64,000 nucleotides of DNA from Flavobacteriales bacterium (GTDB taxonomy: Bacteria; Bacteroidota; Bacteroidia; Flavobacteriales_F; PHOS-HE28): assembly GCA_016788635.1 (NCBI GenBank), contig JAEUSU010000027.1, positions 62,001 to 126,000 of the forward strand, given 5' to 3'. Below the pieces are notes generated by a model, which saw nothing but the letters and a program-made list of their open reading frames with translations, was not told the origin of the DNA and made no database searches. Shown here one piece after another: positions 26,335 to 35,571 of this stretch. The translations under genes were made by a program, and so were the position numbers. Within the stretch, counting starts at the first letter, position 1. Each line of letters opens with the position of its first letter.

Positions 26335-26970
26335 TCAGCGCAGGAAGGGGTTCATCCGGCGTTCATCACCAATGGTGGTATCCGGCCCATGCCCACAATG
26401 CACGACCACATCATCGCCCAGTGGCAGGAGCTTCGCCTTGATGCTCGACAGCAAGATGTCCAGGTCACCACCCGGCAGATCGGTTCGTCCGATGCTGCGT
26501 TGGAATAGCACATCACCGGAGAGAATGAACCGTTGCCCCAGATGGAAGAGCCCCACGTGGCCCGGGGCATGGCCGGGCAGGTGGATCACCTCCAATTGAT
26601 CCCCACCCAGTTGCACCGGCTTGCCCTCCTCAAGATATCCCGCCGGGTCCGGCGACTCTTCGAAGGGGATGCCGTACACCCGCGCCATGTTCGCAGCGCC
26701 CTTGAGCAGGGGCAGGTCTGCATGATGGATCCAAGGAGCCAGTCCATAGCGGCGCTGCGCCCAGGCGTTCCCCATGACATGGTCAATGTGGCCGTGGGTG
26801 TTCACAACACGCACGGGTTCCAATGCGTTGGTGGCCAGGTGGTCCTCAAGCTGCCTTTCTTCCGCGCGGTTCCAACAGCCCGGGTCCACGATCAGGGCAT
26901 GCCGCCCATCATCCACGATGAACGAATTCTCTGCGAAGGGGTTGAAGGTGAAGCGGGCGACGCGTAACAC
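26335..26970 (-). CDS. MBL-fold metallo-hydrolase (glyoxalase II-like)
   Basis: A 211-aa cytosolic metallo-beta-lactamase-fold hydrolase. It has the zinc motif THGHIDH, the second-half ligand segments LPGHAPGHVG and LSGDVLFQRSIGRTDLPGGD, and CGHGPDT at the end, the pattern of the YcbL/GloB-like subgroup. Thioester hydrolysis (glyoxalase II-like) is likely but not proved by sequence. A GTG start at 26970 is proposed because homologous proteins begin just before the FTFNPFAEN segment; in-frame ATG codons further upstream (27024, 27090) would run into the divergent gene. Confidence 0.85.
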   Translation of the reverse strand: MLRVARFTFNPFAENSFIVDDGRHALIVDPGCWNRAEERQLEDHLATNALEPVRVVNTHGHIDHVMGNAWAQRRYGLAPWIHHADLPLLKGAANMARVYGIPFEESPDPAGYLEEGKPVQLGGDQLEVIHLPGHAPGHVGLFHLGQRFILSGDVLFQRSIGRTDLPGGDLDILLSSIKAKLLPLGDDVVVHCGHGPDTTIGDERRMNPFLR

Positions 26971-27022
26971 GGGCGGAAAAATCGGAACTTCGCAGGGTAT
27001 GCAAAGGTGGGGCACGCTGGCC

Positions 27023-30000
27023 ATGAAGTGGTCCTTTTGGCAGGGAATGGCCAGGCATTTCCTGCGCCTGTTCGTGCTGCTGTCTCCCATGGCCTTGTCG
27101 GCGCAGTTCTACAACGGCGCTTTTCAGGAGTATGGAAAGAACCGGGTGCAGTACCAGGATTTCCTCTGGCAGTCCTACCGGTTCGACCGGTATGAGATCT
27201 ACTTCTACAAAGGGGGGCGGGACATTGCGCGTTATGTGGCGGTTTCGGCCAGCCGGAACCTGCGCGAGGTGGAGCAACTCTTCGACCACACCGTGGATGA
27301 CCGCATACAGTTCGTGGTCTACACCTCGCTCACGGATTTCCGCCAGAGCAACATCGGCGTTACGGGTGATGAGGCGTTCAACATCGGGGGTGTGACGCGC
27401 ATCGTGGGCTCCAAGGTCTTCGTGTATTTTGAAGGTGACCGTGCGCTCCTGGAGCGGCAGGTACGCGCCGGTATCGCACAGCTGGTGCTGGACCAGATGA
27501 TGTATGGCGGCAGCTGGAAGGAGATGATGAAGAACAGCACCCTGTTGAACCTGCCGGAGTGGTTCATGAAGGGAGCCGCCGCATACGCCGCCGGCCCCAT
27601 GGACCCGCAGCGTGCCGCATTGTTGCGCGATGGTGTGCTCAGTGGCCGGTTCGACAAATTCAACCGTCTGCAGGGCGATCAGGCTGAACTGGCCGGCCAT
27701 GGCATCTGGGCGTATGTGGCGGAAGTGTATGGGCCCAGCGTGATCCCCAACATTCTTTACATGACACGGGTGAGCCGCAGTGTGGAGAGCGGGTTCCTAT
27801 TTGTATTGGGCGTGAGCCTGAAGACCCTGAGCCAGGATGTGCTGGGTTATTACAAGGACCGGTTCGGCAATGAGGAGCGCATGCGCCAGGCCTTCGCCTT
27901 GGAGGACCTGAAGGTCCGCACAAGGACTGCGCGCAATTACAGCCAGTTCAAGGTCTCACCGGACGGACGCCATGCGGCATGGGTGAGCAATGAGCTGGGG
28001 CAGTACAAGGTGTGGCTCAAGGACCTGGGCACTGGCAAGGTGCGCCGCATCCTCAAGGGCGAGCACAAGCTCAACCGCATCATCGACCGCAGCCACCCTG
28101 TGCTGGCCTGGCACCCGCGCAGCCAGGCACTGGCCATTGCAGTTGAGCGCAAGGGTGAGCTGCTACTTCGCACCTATACCCTTGATGATGGCCGGATGAC
28201 CACGCGCCCGGTGTTCATGCTGGAGAAGATACTGACCATGCGGTACAGCCCGGATGGCATGAAGATGATCTTCAGCGGCGTGCTGGAGGGACGCACCGAC
28301 CTTTTCCTCTACCATGTGGTGGGCAACCGCCAGGAGCAGCTCACAAATGACCTCTTCGATGACCTGGACCCGGTGTTCATCAATGGAGGCGATGCCATTC
28401 TGTTCAGCAGTGACCGGACGGACGATACCCTGCGTGTGATCAACCTGGCCAGTGCAGATGGTAGTGCGTATCCCAAGGCGGGGCAGAAGGACCTCTTCCG
28501 GTTCGACCTGAACAGCCGCTCCAATGTGCTGCTGCGCTTGACAGAAACACCGGATGTGGATGAACGGCAACCGGCCCCCTATGTGGATGGGCGTTTCACC
28601 TACCTCAGCGATCAGGCTGGCCTGGTGGACCGTTATGCACTGTCGTTCGACAGTGTGATCAGCCATGTGGACACCACCATCCACTACCGCTACGTGGTGC
28701 GCACCGAGCGCATCAGCGATTGGAACCGGTCCATCCTGGAGCATGATGTGGACCCTGCGGGTGAGCGTTTCAGCCAGTTGGTCTATGTCAAGGGGAAGTA
28801 CCGGTTCCAGCAAGGGGTAACGCGTACAACTGCAGACTTGGGCGAAGGGCCGCGCTCCAGTGAAGGCAATGAACGGCGCGATACCCCAGGTGGTGGTGCG
28901 GTAACGGACGACTTCAGCCCGGTCATCAAGGTGGACCGCCCTGTGCCACCGCTGGAACCGGATGCAGTGGATATCCGCGACTATCAGTTCAGTGATGAGC
29001 CTGCCCGGCCGGCGGACCGGCGAACGGACCGCGGTGGTGGCCGGTCCCCGGTGCCGGTGCCCGTGGTGGTGATACCCGCTCCCGTACCATCTGATACCAC
29101 GGCATCCAAGCCCATGGTGTTCCCCCAACAGCGGAACTACAACGTGAACTTCACCACGGATCAGGTGCTAACCCAGTTGGACAACAACTACTCCAACCAG
29201 TTCTATCAGGCCCTCGCGGGACCGGCCAATCTTAATCCCGGATTGAGCGGTTTGATGCAGATGGCGATCAGCGACCTGTTCGAGGACCACAAGGTGGTGG
29301 GTGGGCTTCGGCTGGCGCTGGACCTGAACAACAACACCTACATGCTGAGCTACGCGAACCTGAAGCGGCGGATGGACCGCAAGGTCACCGTGCAGCGGCA
29401 GGCCTTGCAAGGCATCTCCGATCAGGGCGTGGTGAAGCTGGTGACGCACATGGCCGCCTACCAGATGAGCTGGCCCTTCAGCGAACTGGCCAGCGTGCGA
29501 GGCTCCCTTTTGTACCGGCATGACCGCTATGTGCTGCAGAGCACCGACATTCAGACCCTCACCGCCCCCGACGTGAACGACCAGATGGTGGGCTTGAAGG
29601 CTGAGTACGTTTTTGACAGCAGCGTACCTCGCGGCCTTAACCTATGGACCGGATGGAAGGTGAAGTTCTTCGCCGAGTACTATCAGCAGCCGGATGAAGG
29701 GCGAAGCGACATGCAGGTGGTGGGCATGGACCTGCGCCATTCGCTGCGCGTGCACCGCGACATCGTCTGGGTGAACCGCTTTGCGGAAAGCTCCAGTCTG
29801 GGCAACCGCAAGGTCGTCTTCTTCCTCGGTGGGGTGGACAACTGGCTCTTCGCAAAGGTGGATGAAGAGATGCCCATAGACCCATCGCAGAACTACCGCT
29901 ATCAGGCGCTGGGTTCTCCCATGCGTGGTTTCTTCTACAATGCACGCAACGGAAGCTCGTTCGCGGTGTTCAACAGTGAATTGCGCGTACCGCTGTTCAG

Positions 30001-30313
30001 GTACCTCATGAACCGCCCCATCCGCAGCGACTTCTTCCAGCATTTCCAGGTGATCTTCTTCGGCGATGCGGGCACGGCCTGGACAGGTCCAAGCCCATAT
30101 TCCGCTGAGAATTCCTTCAACCGGCAGGTCATTTTCCGGAACCCGCTCACCATTACCATCAACAACCAGCGGGAGCCCATTGTGGGCAGCTACGGCTTTG
30201 GTCTGCGAGCGCGCCTGCTCGGTTACTTCATGCGGGCGGATTGGGCCTGGGGCATCGATGACGGCGTACGGCTGCCCAGCGTGTTCCACTTCTCCCTTGC
30301 TTTGGACATCTGA
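27023..30313 (+). CDS. TolB-like beta-propeller protein with C-terminal barrel-like region
   Basis: A 1096-aa secreted protein. Signal peptide around RLFVLLSPMALSAQ. Residues about 40-200 resemble a peptidase-MA-like domain (LPEWFMKGAAAYAAG) but without an HExxH zinc motif, so it is probably inactive. Residues about 290-640 are TolB/WD40-like propeller repeats (FKVSPDGRHAAWVSN, MRYSPDGMKMIFSG, FSSDRTDD). A Pro/Arg-rich linker (near residues 655-700) leads to a C-terminal part rich in aromatic beta-strands ending FHFSLALDI, like an outer-membrane barrel. This layout is widespread in Bacteroidota without a known job. An in-frame ATG at 26999, close to an AACTTCG box, is the alternative start. 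Four nt precede the TauE gene. Confidence 0.75.
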   Translation: MKWSFWQGMARHFLRLFVLLSPMALSAQFYNGAFQEYGKNRVQYQDFLWQSYRFDRYEIYFYKGGRDIARYVAVSASRNLREVEQLFDHTVDDRIQFVVYTSLTDFRQSNIGVTGDEAFNIGGVTRIVGSKVFVYFEGDRALLERQVRAGIAQLVLDQMMYGGSWKEMMKNSTLLNLPEWFMKGAAAYAAGPMDPQRAALLRDGVLSGRFDKFNRLQGDQAELAGHGIWAYVAEVYGPSVIPNILYMTRVSRSVESGFLFVLGVSLKTLSQDVLGYYKDRFGNEERMRQAFALEDLKVRTRTARNYSQFKVSPDGRHAAWVSNELGQYKVWLKDLGTGKVRRILKGEHKLNRIIDRSHPVLAWHPRSQALAIAVERKGELLLRTYTLDDGRMTTRPVFMLEKILTMRYSPDGMKMIFSGVLEGRTDLFLYHVVGNRQEQLTNDLFDDLDPVFINGGDAILFSSDRTDDTLRVINLASADGSAYPKAGQKDLFRFDLNSRSNVLLRLTETPDVDERQPAPYVDGRFTYLSDQAGLVDRYALSFDSVISHVDTTIHYRYVVRTERISDWNRSILEHDVDPAGERFSQLVYVKGKYRFQQGVTRTTADLGEGPRSSEGNERRDTPGGGAVTDDFSPVIKVDRPVPPLEPDAVDIRDYQFSDEPARPADRRTDRGGGRSPVPVPVVVIPAPVPSDTTASKPMVFPQQRNYNVNFTTDQVLTQLDNNYSNQFYQALAGPANLNPGLSGLMQMAISDLFEDHKVVGGLRLALDLNNNTYMLSYANLKRRMDRKVTVQRQALQGISDQGVVKLVTHMAAYQMSWPFSELASVRGSLLYRHDRYVLQSTDIQTLTAPDVNDQMVGLKAEYVFDSSVPRGLNLWTGWKVKFFAEYYQQPDEGRSDMQVVGMDLRHSLRVHRDIVWVNRFAESSSLGNRKVVFFLGGVDNWLFAKVDEEMPIDPSQNYRYQALGSPMRGFFYNARNGSSFAVFNSELRVPLFRYLMNRPIRSDFFQHFQVIFFGDAGTAWTGPSPYSAENSFNRQVIFRNPLTITINNQREPIVGSYGFGLRARLLGYFMRADWAWGIDDGVRLPSVFHFSLALDI

Positions 30314-30316
30314 ACC

Positions 30317-30685
30317 ATGTCCGCCATTACCATCCTCGTGCTGCTGCTCATCGGTCTGTTCGCCGGTGTGCTTAGTGGTTTTGTAGGTGTGGGTGGCGGG
30401 CTCATCATGGTGCCGGCGCTTGTGTGGGCTTTGGGATATTCGCAGCATATGGCGCAAGGCACCAGCCTCGGTGTGCTGGTGCTTCCGGTGGTCTTTCTGG
30501 CCGCGTGGAATTACTATAAGGCAGGTTCACTGGATGTGAAGGCGGTGTCCTTCATCGCGGTCGCCTTCGTACTGGGAGGATACCTTGGAAGCCGATGGTC
30601 GCTTGCGCTACCAGCGGAAACGGTACGACGCGTGTTCGGCGTGGTGATGCTCCTGGCGGCCCTTAAGTTGATCTTTGGCAAGTGA
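30317..30685 (+). CDS. Half-size sulfite exporter TauE/SafE-family membrane protein
   Basis: A 122-aa membrane protein with the TauE/SafE N-terminal motif GFVGVGGGLIMVPAL and about four transmembrane segments ending in VVMLLAALKLIFGK. Typical TauE proteins have two such halves in about 250 aa; this one carries only one and probably works as a dimer, as proposed for short members. Transported solute unknown (sulfite or organosulfonate in characterised members). It overlaps the next gene by GTGA and follows the TolB-like gene by 3 nt, suggesting one transcript. Confidence 0.8.
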   Translation: MSAITILVLLLIGLFAGVLSGFVGVGGGLIMVPALVWALGYSQHMAQGTSLGVLVLPVVFLAAWNYYKAGSLDVKAVSFIAVAFVLGGYLGSRWSLALPAETVRRVFGVVMLLAALKLIFGK

Positions 30686-31893
30686 AGGAAGCGGTCAGGG
30701 AGGCGATCTCAGCGTTGCACACCGACCTGGTGGCATGGCGAAGGCATCTGCACCGGCATCCGGAACTTTCCTATCAGGAATATGCCACAGCTGCGTTCGT
30801 GGCTGAGGTCTTGCGCAGGGAAGGGGTCGAGGTGCGCACCGGCGTGGCCCGGCTTACGCCGGATGCCGAAGGCACCGGCCTGATCGCTGTAGTGCGGGGG
30901 GAAAGAACTGCCAGCGAGGTTTGCATCGCCCTGCGCGCGGACATGGACGCACTTCCGATACAGGAGGTGGGCAAACCGGCATATTGTTCCACCAACCCTG
31001 GTGTGATGCACGCCTGCGGCCATGATGCGCACACCGCCATGGTGCTTGGTGCGGGTATCGTCCTTCATCGCCTTCGCGAACTGTGGAGCGGCCATGTGAT
31101 GCTGGTGTTCCAACCAGGAGAGGAGAAGGAACCGGGTGGCGCATCGTTGATGGTGAAGGAAGGGGTGCTTAACAACCCCAAGCCTGCGTGCATCATCGGT
31201 CAGCATGTGACCCCTGAACTGCCCGTCGGTGCGTTGGGTTTTCGCAGCGGACCCTTCATGGCGGCGGCGGATGAACTGTACTTGACGGTGAAGGGCAGGG
31301 GTGGTCATGCCGCACAGCGCGACAAGCTTGTGGACCCCATCCTGATCACCGGCAAGCTATTGCCGTTGCTGTATGAGGCTGTGGAAAGGTCCGCCGCACC
31401 AGGTGAGCCGCGGTTGATCAGCTTCGGCAAAGTGATCGCGAACGGCGCCACCAACATCGTCCCCGATGTGGTGACCATTGATGGCACACTGCGGACCTTC
31501 AACGAAGAGCTGCGTGCGGAACTGCACACGATGCTGCTGCGCGTCAGCAAGGAAGTGGCGACCGCCATGGGTGGCTCGGTGGATCTCCGGATCGTGAAGG
31601 GTTCGCCGGTGGTGAAGAACGACCCGGAGCTGACCGCGCGGCTGCGGGCCGTGGCGGTGGACCTGGTGGGTGCGGAGCGCGTGGTGGACATGGACATCCG
31701 CATGGGTGCCGAGGACTTCGCGTACTATACCCACGTGATGCCCGGTTGCTTCTACCGTCTGGGCACGGGCGATCCCCACAAGCCCGGCACGCAGAGCGGA
31801 TTGCATATGGCGGCTTTTGACATCGATGAGGACGCCTTGGGGCTGGGTGCCACCCTGATGGTAATGGGCGCGCTGAACGAGCTGCGCGGCTGA
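30682..31893 (+). CDS. M20-family metallo-amidohydrolase
   Basis: A 403-aa cytosolic metal-dependent amidohydrolase (IAA-amino-acid hydrolase/hippuricase-like branch). It shows LRADMDALPIQE, the metal-binding MHACGHDAHTAMVLGAG, LVFQPGEE with the catalytic Glu pair region, and MGAEDFAYY with HMAAFDID near the end. It uses a GTG start (30682) overlapping the TauE stop as GTGA. Substrate is an N-acyl amino acid or peptide-like amide; the exact one cannot be told from sequence. Confidence 0.9.
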   Translation: MKEAVREAISALHTDLVAWRRHLHRHPELSYQEYATAAFVAEVLRREGVEVRTGVARLTPDAEGTGLIAVVRGERTASEVCIALRADMDALPIQEVGKPAYCSTNPGVMHACGHDAHTAMVLGAGIVLHRLRELWSGHVMLVFQPGEEKEPGGASLMVKEGVLNNPKPACIIGQHVTPELPVGALGFRSGPFMAAADELYLTVKGRGGHAAQRDKLVDPILITGKLLPLLYEAVERSAAPGEPRLISFGKVIANGATNIVPDVVTIDGTLRTFNEELRAELHTMLLRVSKEVATAMGGSVDLRIVKGSPVVKNDPELTARLRAVAVDLVGAERVVDMDIRMGAEDFAYYTHVMPGCFYRLGTGDPHKPGTQSGLHMAAFDIDEDALGLGATLMVMGALNELRG

Positions 31894-31897
31894 TCCT

Positions 31898-32233
31898 TCA
31901 TGCCACGATGATCTCCTCGATCGCGGCGATCGGTCGTCCGTTCCGTTGGCGGACCATAAGCTCCACGGTGTTCCTTGTCCGGCCATGCATGGTCCAGATC
32001 TCCAAGGTCAGCTCATAGGCATCCGGCAGGTTGCGCACGGACCGTATCCGCAAGTCGCGCCAGTAGGTCTCAGGTGGCATGGCGAGCGTTGTGCCGATGT
32101 CATCCAATGCCCCCTCCATGTCATCTGCGCTCAATCCGCTCCCGCCTGAAGCTTCCTCCAACTCGACGAAGCGTCGCTCCACCAGCAGTTTCATCACATG
32201 CCTGGCCACATGCGCAAGGTCGTTGGGGTCCAT
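31898..32233 (-). CDS. Hypothetical small protein
   Basis: A 111-aa acidic/mixed protein of unknown family starting MDPNDLAHVARHVM at 32233. It reads as an N-terminal helix (LLVERRFVELEEA), a glycine-rich turn (SGGSGLSADD), then a beta-rich half ending NGRPIAAIEEIIVA, compatible with an alpha-beta fold such as small ligand-binding or toxin-immunity-like domains. The start at 32233 was preferred over ATG 32287, which adds a poorly conserved-looking tail. It converges on the M20 gene with 4 nt between. No partner or signal peptide. Confidence 0.55.
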   Translation of the reverse strand: MDPNDLAHVARHVMKLLVERRFVELEEASGGSGLSADDMEGALDDIGTTLAMPPETYWRDLRIRSVRNLPDAYELTLEIWTMHGRTRNTVELMVRQRNGRPIAAIEEIIVA

Positions 32234-32304
32234 GCGGCGGGTATGAAGGTGAGCTGTGTGGGATGTGACTGGGCAAGGCCCGATCACGCGTTAACGGTTC
32301 AACC

Positions 32305-34497
32305 CTAATTGGCCACTTCGCTCAGGAACTTGATGCGCATGAGACGCAATTCGTCCTCACTGAAATCGCCATCGAACTCCTCGTGCGCGGTCTGCAGGTC
32401 GTCATTGGAAGCGCTGCGGAAGTACTCCATGATCTCCTCCTGTGCATCCTGCTCCAGCACATCGTTCAGGTGATAGGTGAGATCCAGCCGGGTGCCGCTC
32501 ATCACGATGCTCTCCATCTCGTGCAGCAGGTCGGTCATGGTCAATCCCTTGGCGCGTGCGATGGCATCCAGCGGCATCTTGCGGTCCACGTTCTGGATGA
32601 TGTGCACCTTGTTGCTGCTCTTGTTCACAATGCTGCGCACCACCACCTCCTCGGCTCGTTCGATCTCGTTCTCCTCCACGTAGGTGGCGATCAGGTCGAT
32701 GAAGGGTTTGCCATATTTCTGCGCCTTACCAGGGCCTACGCCTGTGACCTGTGTGAGCTCCTCAATGGTGACCGGGTAGCGCATGGTCATCTCTTCCAAT
32801 GAAGGGTCCTGGAAGATCACATAGGGTGGCAGCTTTTGTTTGCGTGCCACCTCCTGGCGGAGCTCCTTCAACATGGCCATCAGGCGTTCATCCGCTGCGG
32901 CGCCGCCCTTGCCGTTCACCGTGATGTCATCGTCATCATCCGCTTCGCCATCGCTGTAGTCGCGCTCCTTGGTGAAGGTCACCGGCCAGGGTTTCTTCAG
33001 GAACTTCTTCGCCTGGTCAGTAAGGCTCAGGTTGCCATAGGTCTCAATGTCCTTGTGCATGAAGCCGCCTACGGTGGCCTGCCTGATCAAGGCCATCCAG
33101 AAGCGCTCATCGTTGTCACTGCCCTTGCGGTGGCTTTCCATACCAGCGGCCTTGTACTTCTTGGTCTCGCTGGTCTCCTTGCCGGTGAGCAGGTCACAGA
33201 TGAACTTGGCCCGGTGGCGCTCCTTGCTTTCGCGCACGGCTTCCAACAGTATCTCCAGGGCTTCAGTGCCATCGAAACTTTCCTTTGGGGACAGGCAGTT
33301 GTCACAAGCCCCGCAATTCTCGCCCGGCAGTTGTTCGCCGAAATAATGGAGAAGGGACTTGCGACGGCACATGCTGGTCTCCGCATAGCTTACCGTATCC
33401 TGCAGCAACTGCTTGCCGATCTCCTGTTCGGCCACGGGCTTGCCTTGCAGGAACTTCTCCAGCTTCTCGATGTCCTTGTAGCTGTAGAAAGCGACGCATT
33501 TGCCTTCACCGCCGTCGCGGCCTCCGCGCCCGGTCTCCTGGTAGTAGCTCTCCAGGCTCTTGGGGATGTCGTGGTGGATGACGAAGCGCACATCTGGTTT
33601 GTCGATGCCCATGCCGAAAGCGATGGTGGCCACGATGACGTCCACCTCCTCCATGAGGAACTTGTCCTGGTGGCTGGCGCGCTGGGAGGCGTCCATGCCG
33701 GCATGGTAGGGAAGGGCCTTGATGCCGTTCACGGTGAGCACCTCTGCGATCTCCTCCACCTTCTTGCGGCTCAGGCAGTAGACGATGCCGCTGCGGGAGG
33801 GGTGCTGTTTCACGAACCGGATGATCTCGCGGGCCACGTCCTTCTTGGGGCGCACCTCGTAGTAGAGGTTCGGCCGGTTGAAGCTGTCCTTGTACACCGT
33901 GGCATCCGGGATGTCGAGGTTCTTCAGGATGTCCTCCTGCACCTTCTCCGTGGCGGTGGCCGTGAGCGCGATCATGGGCACGCGCTTGATCTCGTCGAAG
34001 ATGGTGCGCAACCGGCGGTACTCGGGCCTGAAGTCGTGGCCCCATTCGCTGATGCAGTGCGCTTCATCGATGGCGAAGAAGCTGATGGGGATGTCGCTCA
34101 GGAAATCGATGTTCTCCTTCTTGGTGAGCGACTCGGGGGCCACATAAAGCAGTTTGGTGACCCCGGCCTTGATGTCCTTTTTCACCCGCATGGCCTCATT
34201 GCGGGTCAATGAACTGTTGAGGAAGTGGGCCACACCCTCCTCACCGCCAAAGCCCCGGATGGCATCCACCTGGTTCTTCATGAGCGCGATGAGCGGGCTT
34301 ACGATGATGGCGGTGCCATCGCTCATAAGGGCCGGCAACTGGTAGCAAAGGCTCTTGCCCCCGCCGGTGGGCATGATCACGAAGGTGTTCCGGCCTTCGA
34401 GCACGTTCTGGATGATCGATTCCTGCTGCCCTTTGAACTGGCTGAACCCGAAGAATTGCTCGAGAGCTTCCCGGGGGGTTAGGTCCACATTGGTCAT
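32305..34497 (-). CDS. recQ: ATP-dependent DNA helicase RecQ
   Basis: A 730-aa 3'-5' DNA helicase for recombination and repair. Motif I PTGGGKSLCYQLPA, motif II DEAHCISEWGHDFRP, motif III ALTATA, and QETGRGGRDG (motif VI) are all present. A zinc-binding Cys cluster (CRRKSLLHYFGE ... CGACDNC) marks the RQC domain, and an HRDC domain follows near the C-terminus (LPPYVIFQDPSLEEM). Start ATG 34497 gives MTNVDLTPREALEQFFGF, the usual N-terminus; the in-frame ATG at 34569 adds 24 residues without family similarity and precedes the promoter candidate. Confidence 0.95.
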   Translation of the reverse strand: MTNVDLTPREALEQFFGFSQFKGQQESIIQNVLEGRNTFVIMPTGGGKSLCYQLPALMSDGTAIIVSPLIALMKNQVDAIRGFGGEEGVAHFLNSSLTRNEAMRVKKDIKAGVTKLLYVAPESLTKKENIDFLSDIPISFFAIDEAHCISEWGHDFRPEYRRLRTIFDEIKRVPMIALTATATEKVQEDILKNLDIPDATVYKDSFNRPNLYYEVRPKKDVAREIIRFVKQHPSRSGIVYCLSRKKVEEIAEVLTVNGIKALPYHAGMDASQRASHQDKFLMEEVDVIVATIAFGMGIDKPDVRFVIHHDIPKSLESYYQETGRGGRDGGEGKCVAFYSYKDIEKLEKFLQGKPVAEQEIGKQLLQDTVSYAETSMCRRKSLLHYFGEQLPGENCGACDNCLSPKESFDGTEALEILLEAVRESKERHRAKFICDLLTGKETSETKKYKAAGMESHRKGSDNDERFWMALIRQATVGGFMHKDIETYGNLSLTDQAKKFLKKPWPVTFTKERDYSDGEADDDDDITVNGKGGAAADERLMAMLKELRQEVARKQKLPPYVIFQDPSLEEMTMRYPVTIEELTQVTGVGPGKAQKYGKPFIDLIATYVEENEIERAEEVVVRSIVNKSSNKVHIIQNVDRKMPLDAIARAKGLTMTDLLHEMESIVMSGTRLDLTYHLNDVLEQDAQEEIMEYFRSASNDDLQTAHEEFDGDFSEDELRLMRIKFLSEVAN

Positions 34498-34548
34498 GGT
34501 CACTGTCGGCACTTTTTCCCGCCGGAAGGGTCTGTTTCTTCCGACGCT

Positions 34549-34556
34549 TAAATGTA
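34549..34556 (-). promoter_or_regulatory. Possible -7 box (TACATTTA) for recQ
   Basis: TACATTTA on the minus strand differs from TAnnTTTG only at the last base and lies 51 nt before the recQ start. Confidence 0.35.
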
Positions 34557-34674
34557 TGGTAAAATCCATACCCGGCGGATGAATCTATATCAGGGTCAGG
34601 GATGAGCGGTCCGCATGAAGAATGAGCGGTTGACAGCGCGCCTCTCAGCGCCGATCGGCGGGATGGGCGACGGC

Positions 34675-34682
34675 TATCTTTG
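34675..34682 (+). promoter_or_regulatory. -7 promoter box (TATCTTTG) for tatC
   Basis: An exact TAnnTTTG match followed by GCCGC, 43 nt upstream of the chosen tatC ATG at 34726. No in-frame start lies closer to the box. Confidence 0.55.
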
Positions 34683-34725
34683 GCCGCATCCGGGTGAACG
34701 ACCCGGTCCTAGCAGGCATCCAAGC

Positions 34726-35571
34726 ATGCAAGATCCCCAGAGGGCCGAAGGCCGAGAGATGACCTTCCTGGAGCACCTCGAGGAATTGCGCTGGACCATC
34801 GTGCGTTGCGCCATTGCCATCGGGGTGATGATGGTGGGCGCCTTTGTGGCCAAGGACCTCTTGTTCGACCGGGTGATCCTGGCGCCCAAGGAGGCAAGCT
34901 TCATCACCTACCGTGCGTTCTGCAAGTTGGGTCACCAGCTTGGTATGGGTGATGCATTGTGCCCCAAGGGTCTTGACCTGCAGCTGCAGAACATCAACAT
35001 CAGCGGCCAGTTCTCCACGCACCTCATGGTGTCGCTGGTGGCGGGCATCATCGCGGCCTTTCCCTATGTGCTTTGGGAGATCTGGCGCTTCATTGCTCCC
35101 GGGCTGAAGAGCAGTGAGCGGCAGGCGGCCCGTGGCATGATCGCCTTTGCCACTGTGCTCTTCCTGCTGGGCGTGGCCTTCGGGTACTTCGTGCTGGCAC
35201 CCCTGGGGGTGCAGTTCTTCGGTACCTACCAGGTGAGCAGTACGGTGCGCAACGCGGTGGCACTGGACAGTTACATCGGCCTGGTGACCTCGGTGACCTT
35301 ATGGACCGGCCTGGTCTTCGAGATGCCTCTTGTCGTGGTCATTCTCACCCGGATGGGTGTGCTCGGGCCCGCCTCACTGCGTGCCTATCGCCGCCATGCG
35401 TTCGTGGCCATCCTCCTGGTGGGGGCCATCCTTACTCCTCCGGACATCATCAGCCAGTTGGTGGTGGCCGGGCCGCTCATGCTGCTCTACGAGTTCAGCA
35501 TACTTCTCTCCGCAAGAGTTGTCAGGCGCATGGAGGCCGTGCGCATACATAGCCCCACGCCCAGCGTATGA
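34726..35571 (+). CDS. tatC: Sec-independent translocase TatC
   Basis: A 281-aa inner-membrane core subunit of twin-arginine translocation. The N-terminal FLEHLEELRWTI motif, transmembrane segments AIAIGVMMVGAFVA, LMVSLVAGIIAAFPYVLWEIWRF and YIGLVTSVTLWTGLVFEMPLVVV are typical; the FEMP glutamate region matches the conserved TatC site. Start 34726 begins MQDPQRAEGREMTF just before the family motif. It overlaps the DUF5686 gene (ATGA). tatA/tatB are not in the window. Confidence 0.94.
   Translation: MQDPQRAEGREMTFLEHLEELRWTIVRCAIAIGVMMVGAFVAKDLLFDRVILAPKEASFITYRAFCKLGHQLGMGDALCPKGLDLQLQNINISGQFSTHLMVSLVAGIIAAFPYVLWEIWRFIAPGLKSSERQAARGMIAFATVLFLLGVAFGYFVLAPLGVQFFGTYQVSSTVRNAVALDSYIGLVTSVTLWTGLVFEMPLVVVILTRMGVLGPASLRAYRRHAFVAILLVGAILTPPDIISQLVVAGPLMLLYEFSILLSARVVRRMEAVRIHSPTPSV

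Noticed and set aside
27041-27600. An active zinc peptidase in the TolB-like protein
   Set aside because: No HExxH or equivalent metal motif is present in the relevant segment.
32836-34212. A 458-aa plus-strand open frame opposite recQ
   Set aside because: Antisense shadow; recQ motifs on the other strand are complete.
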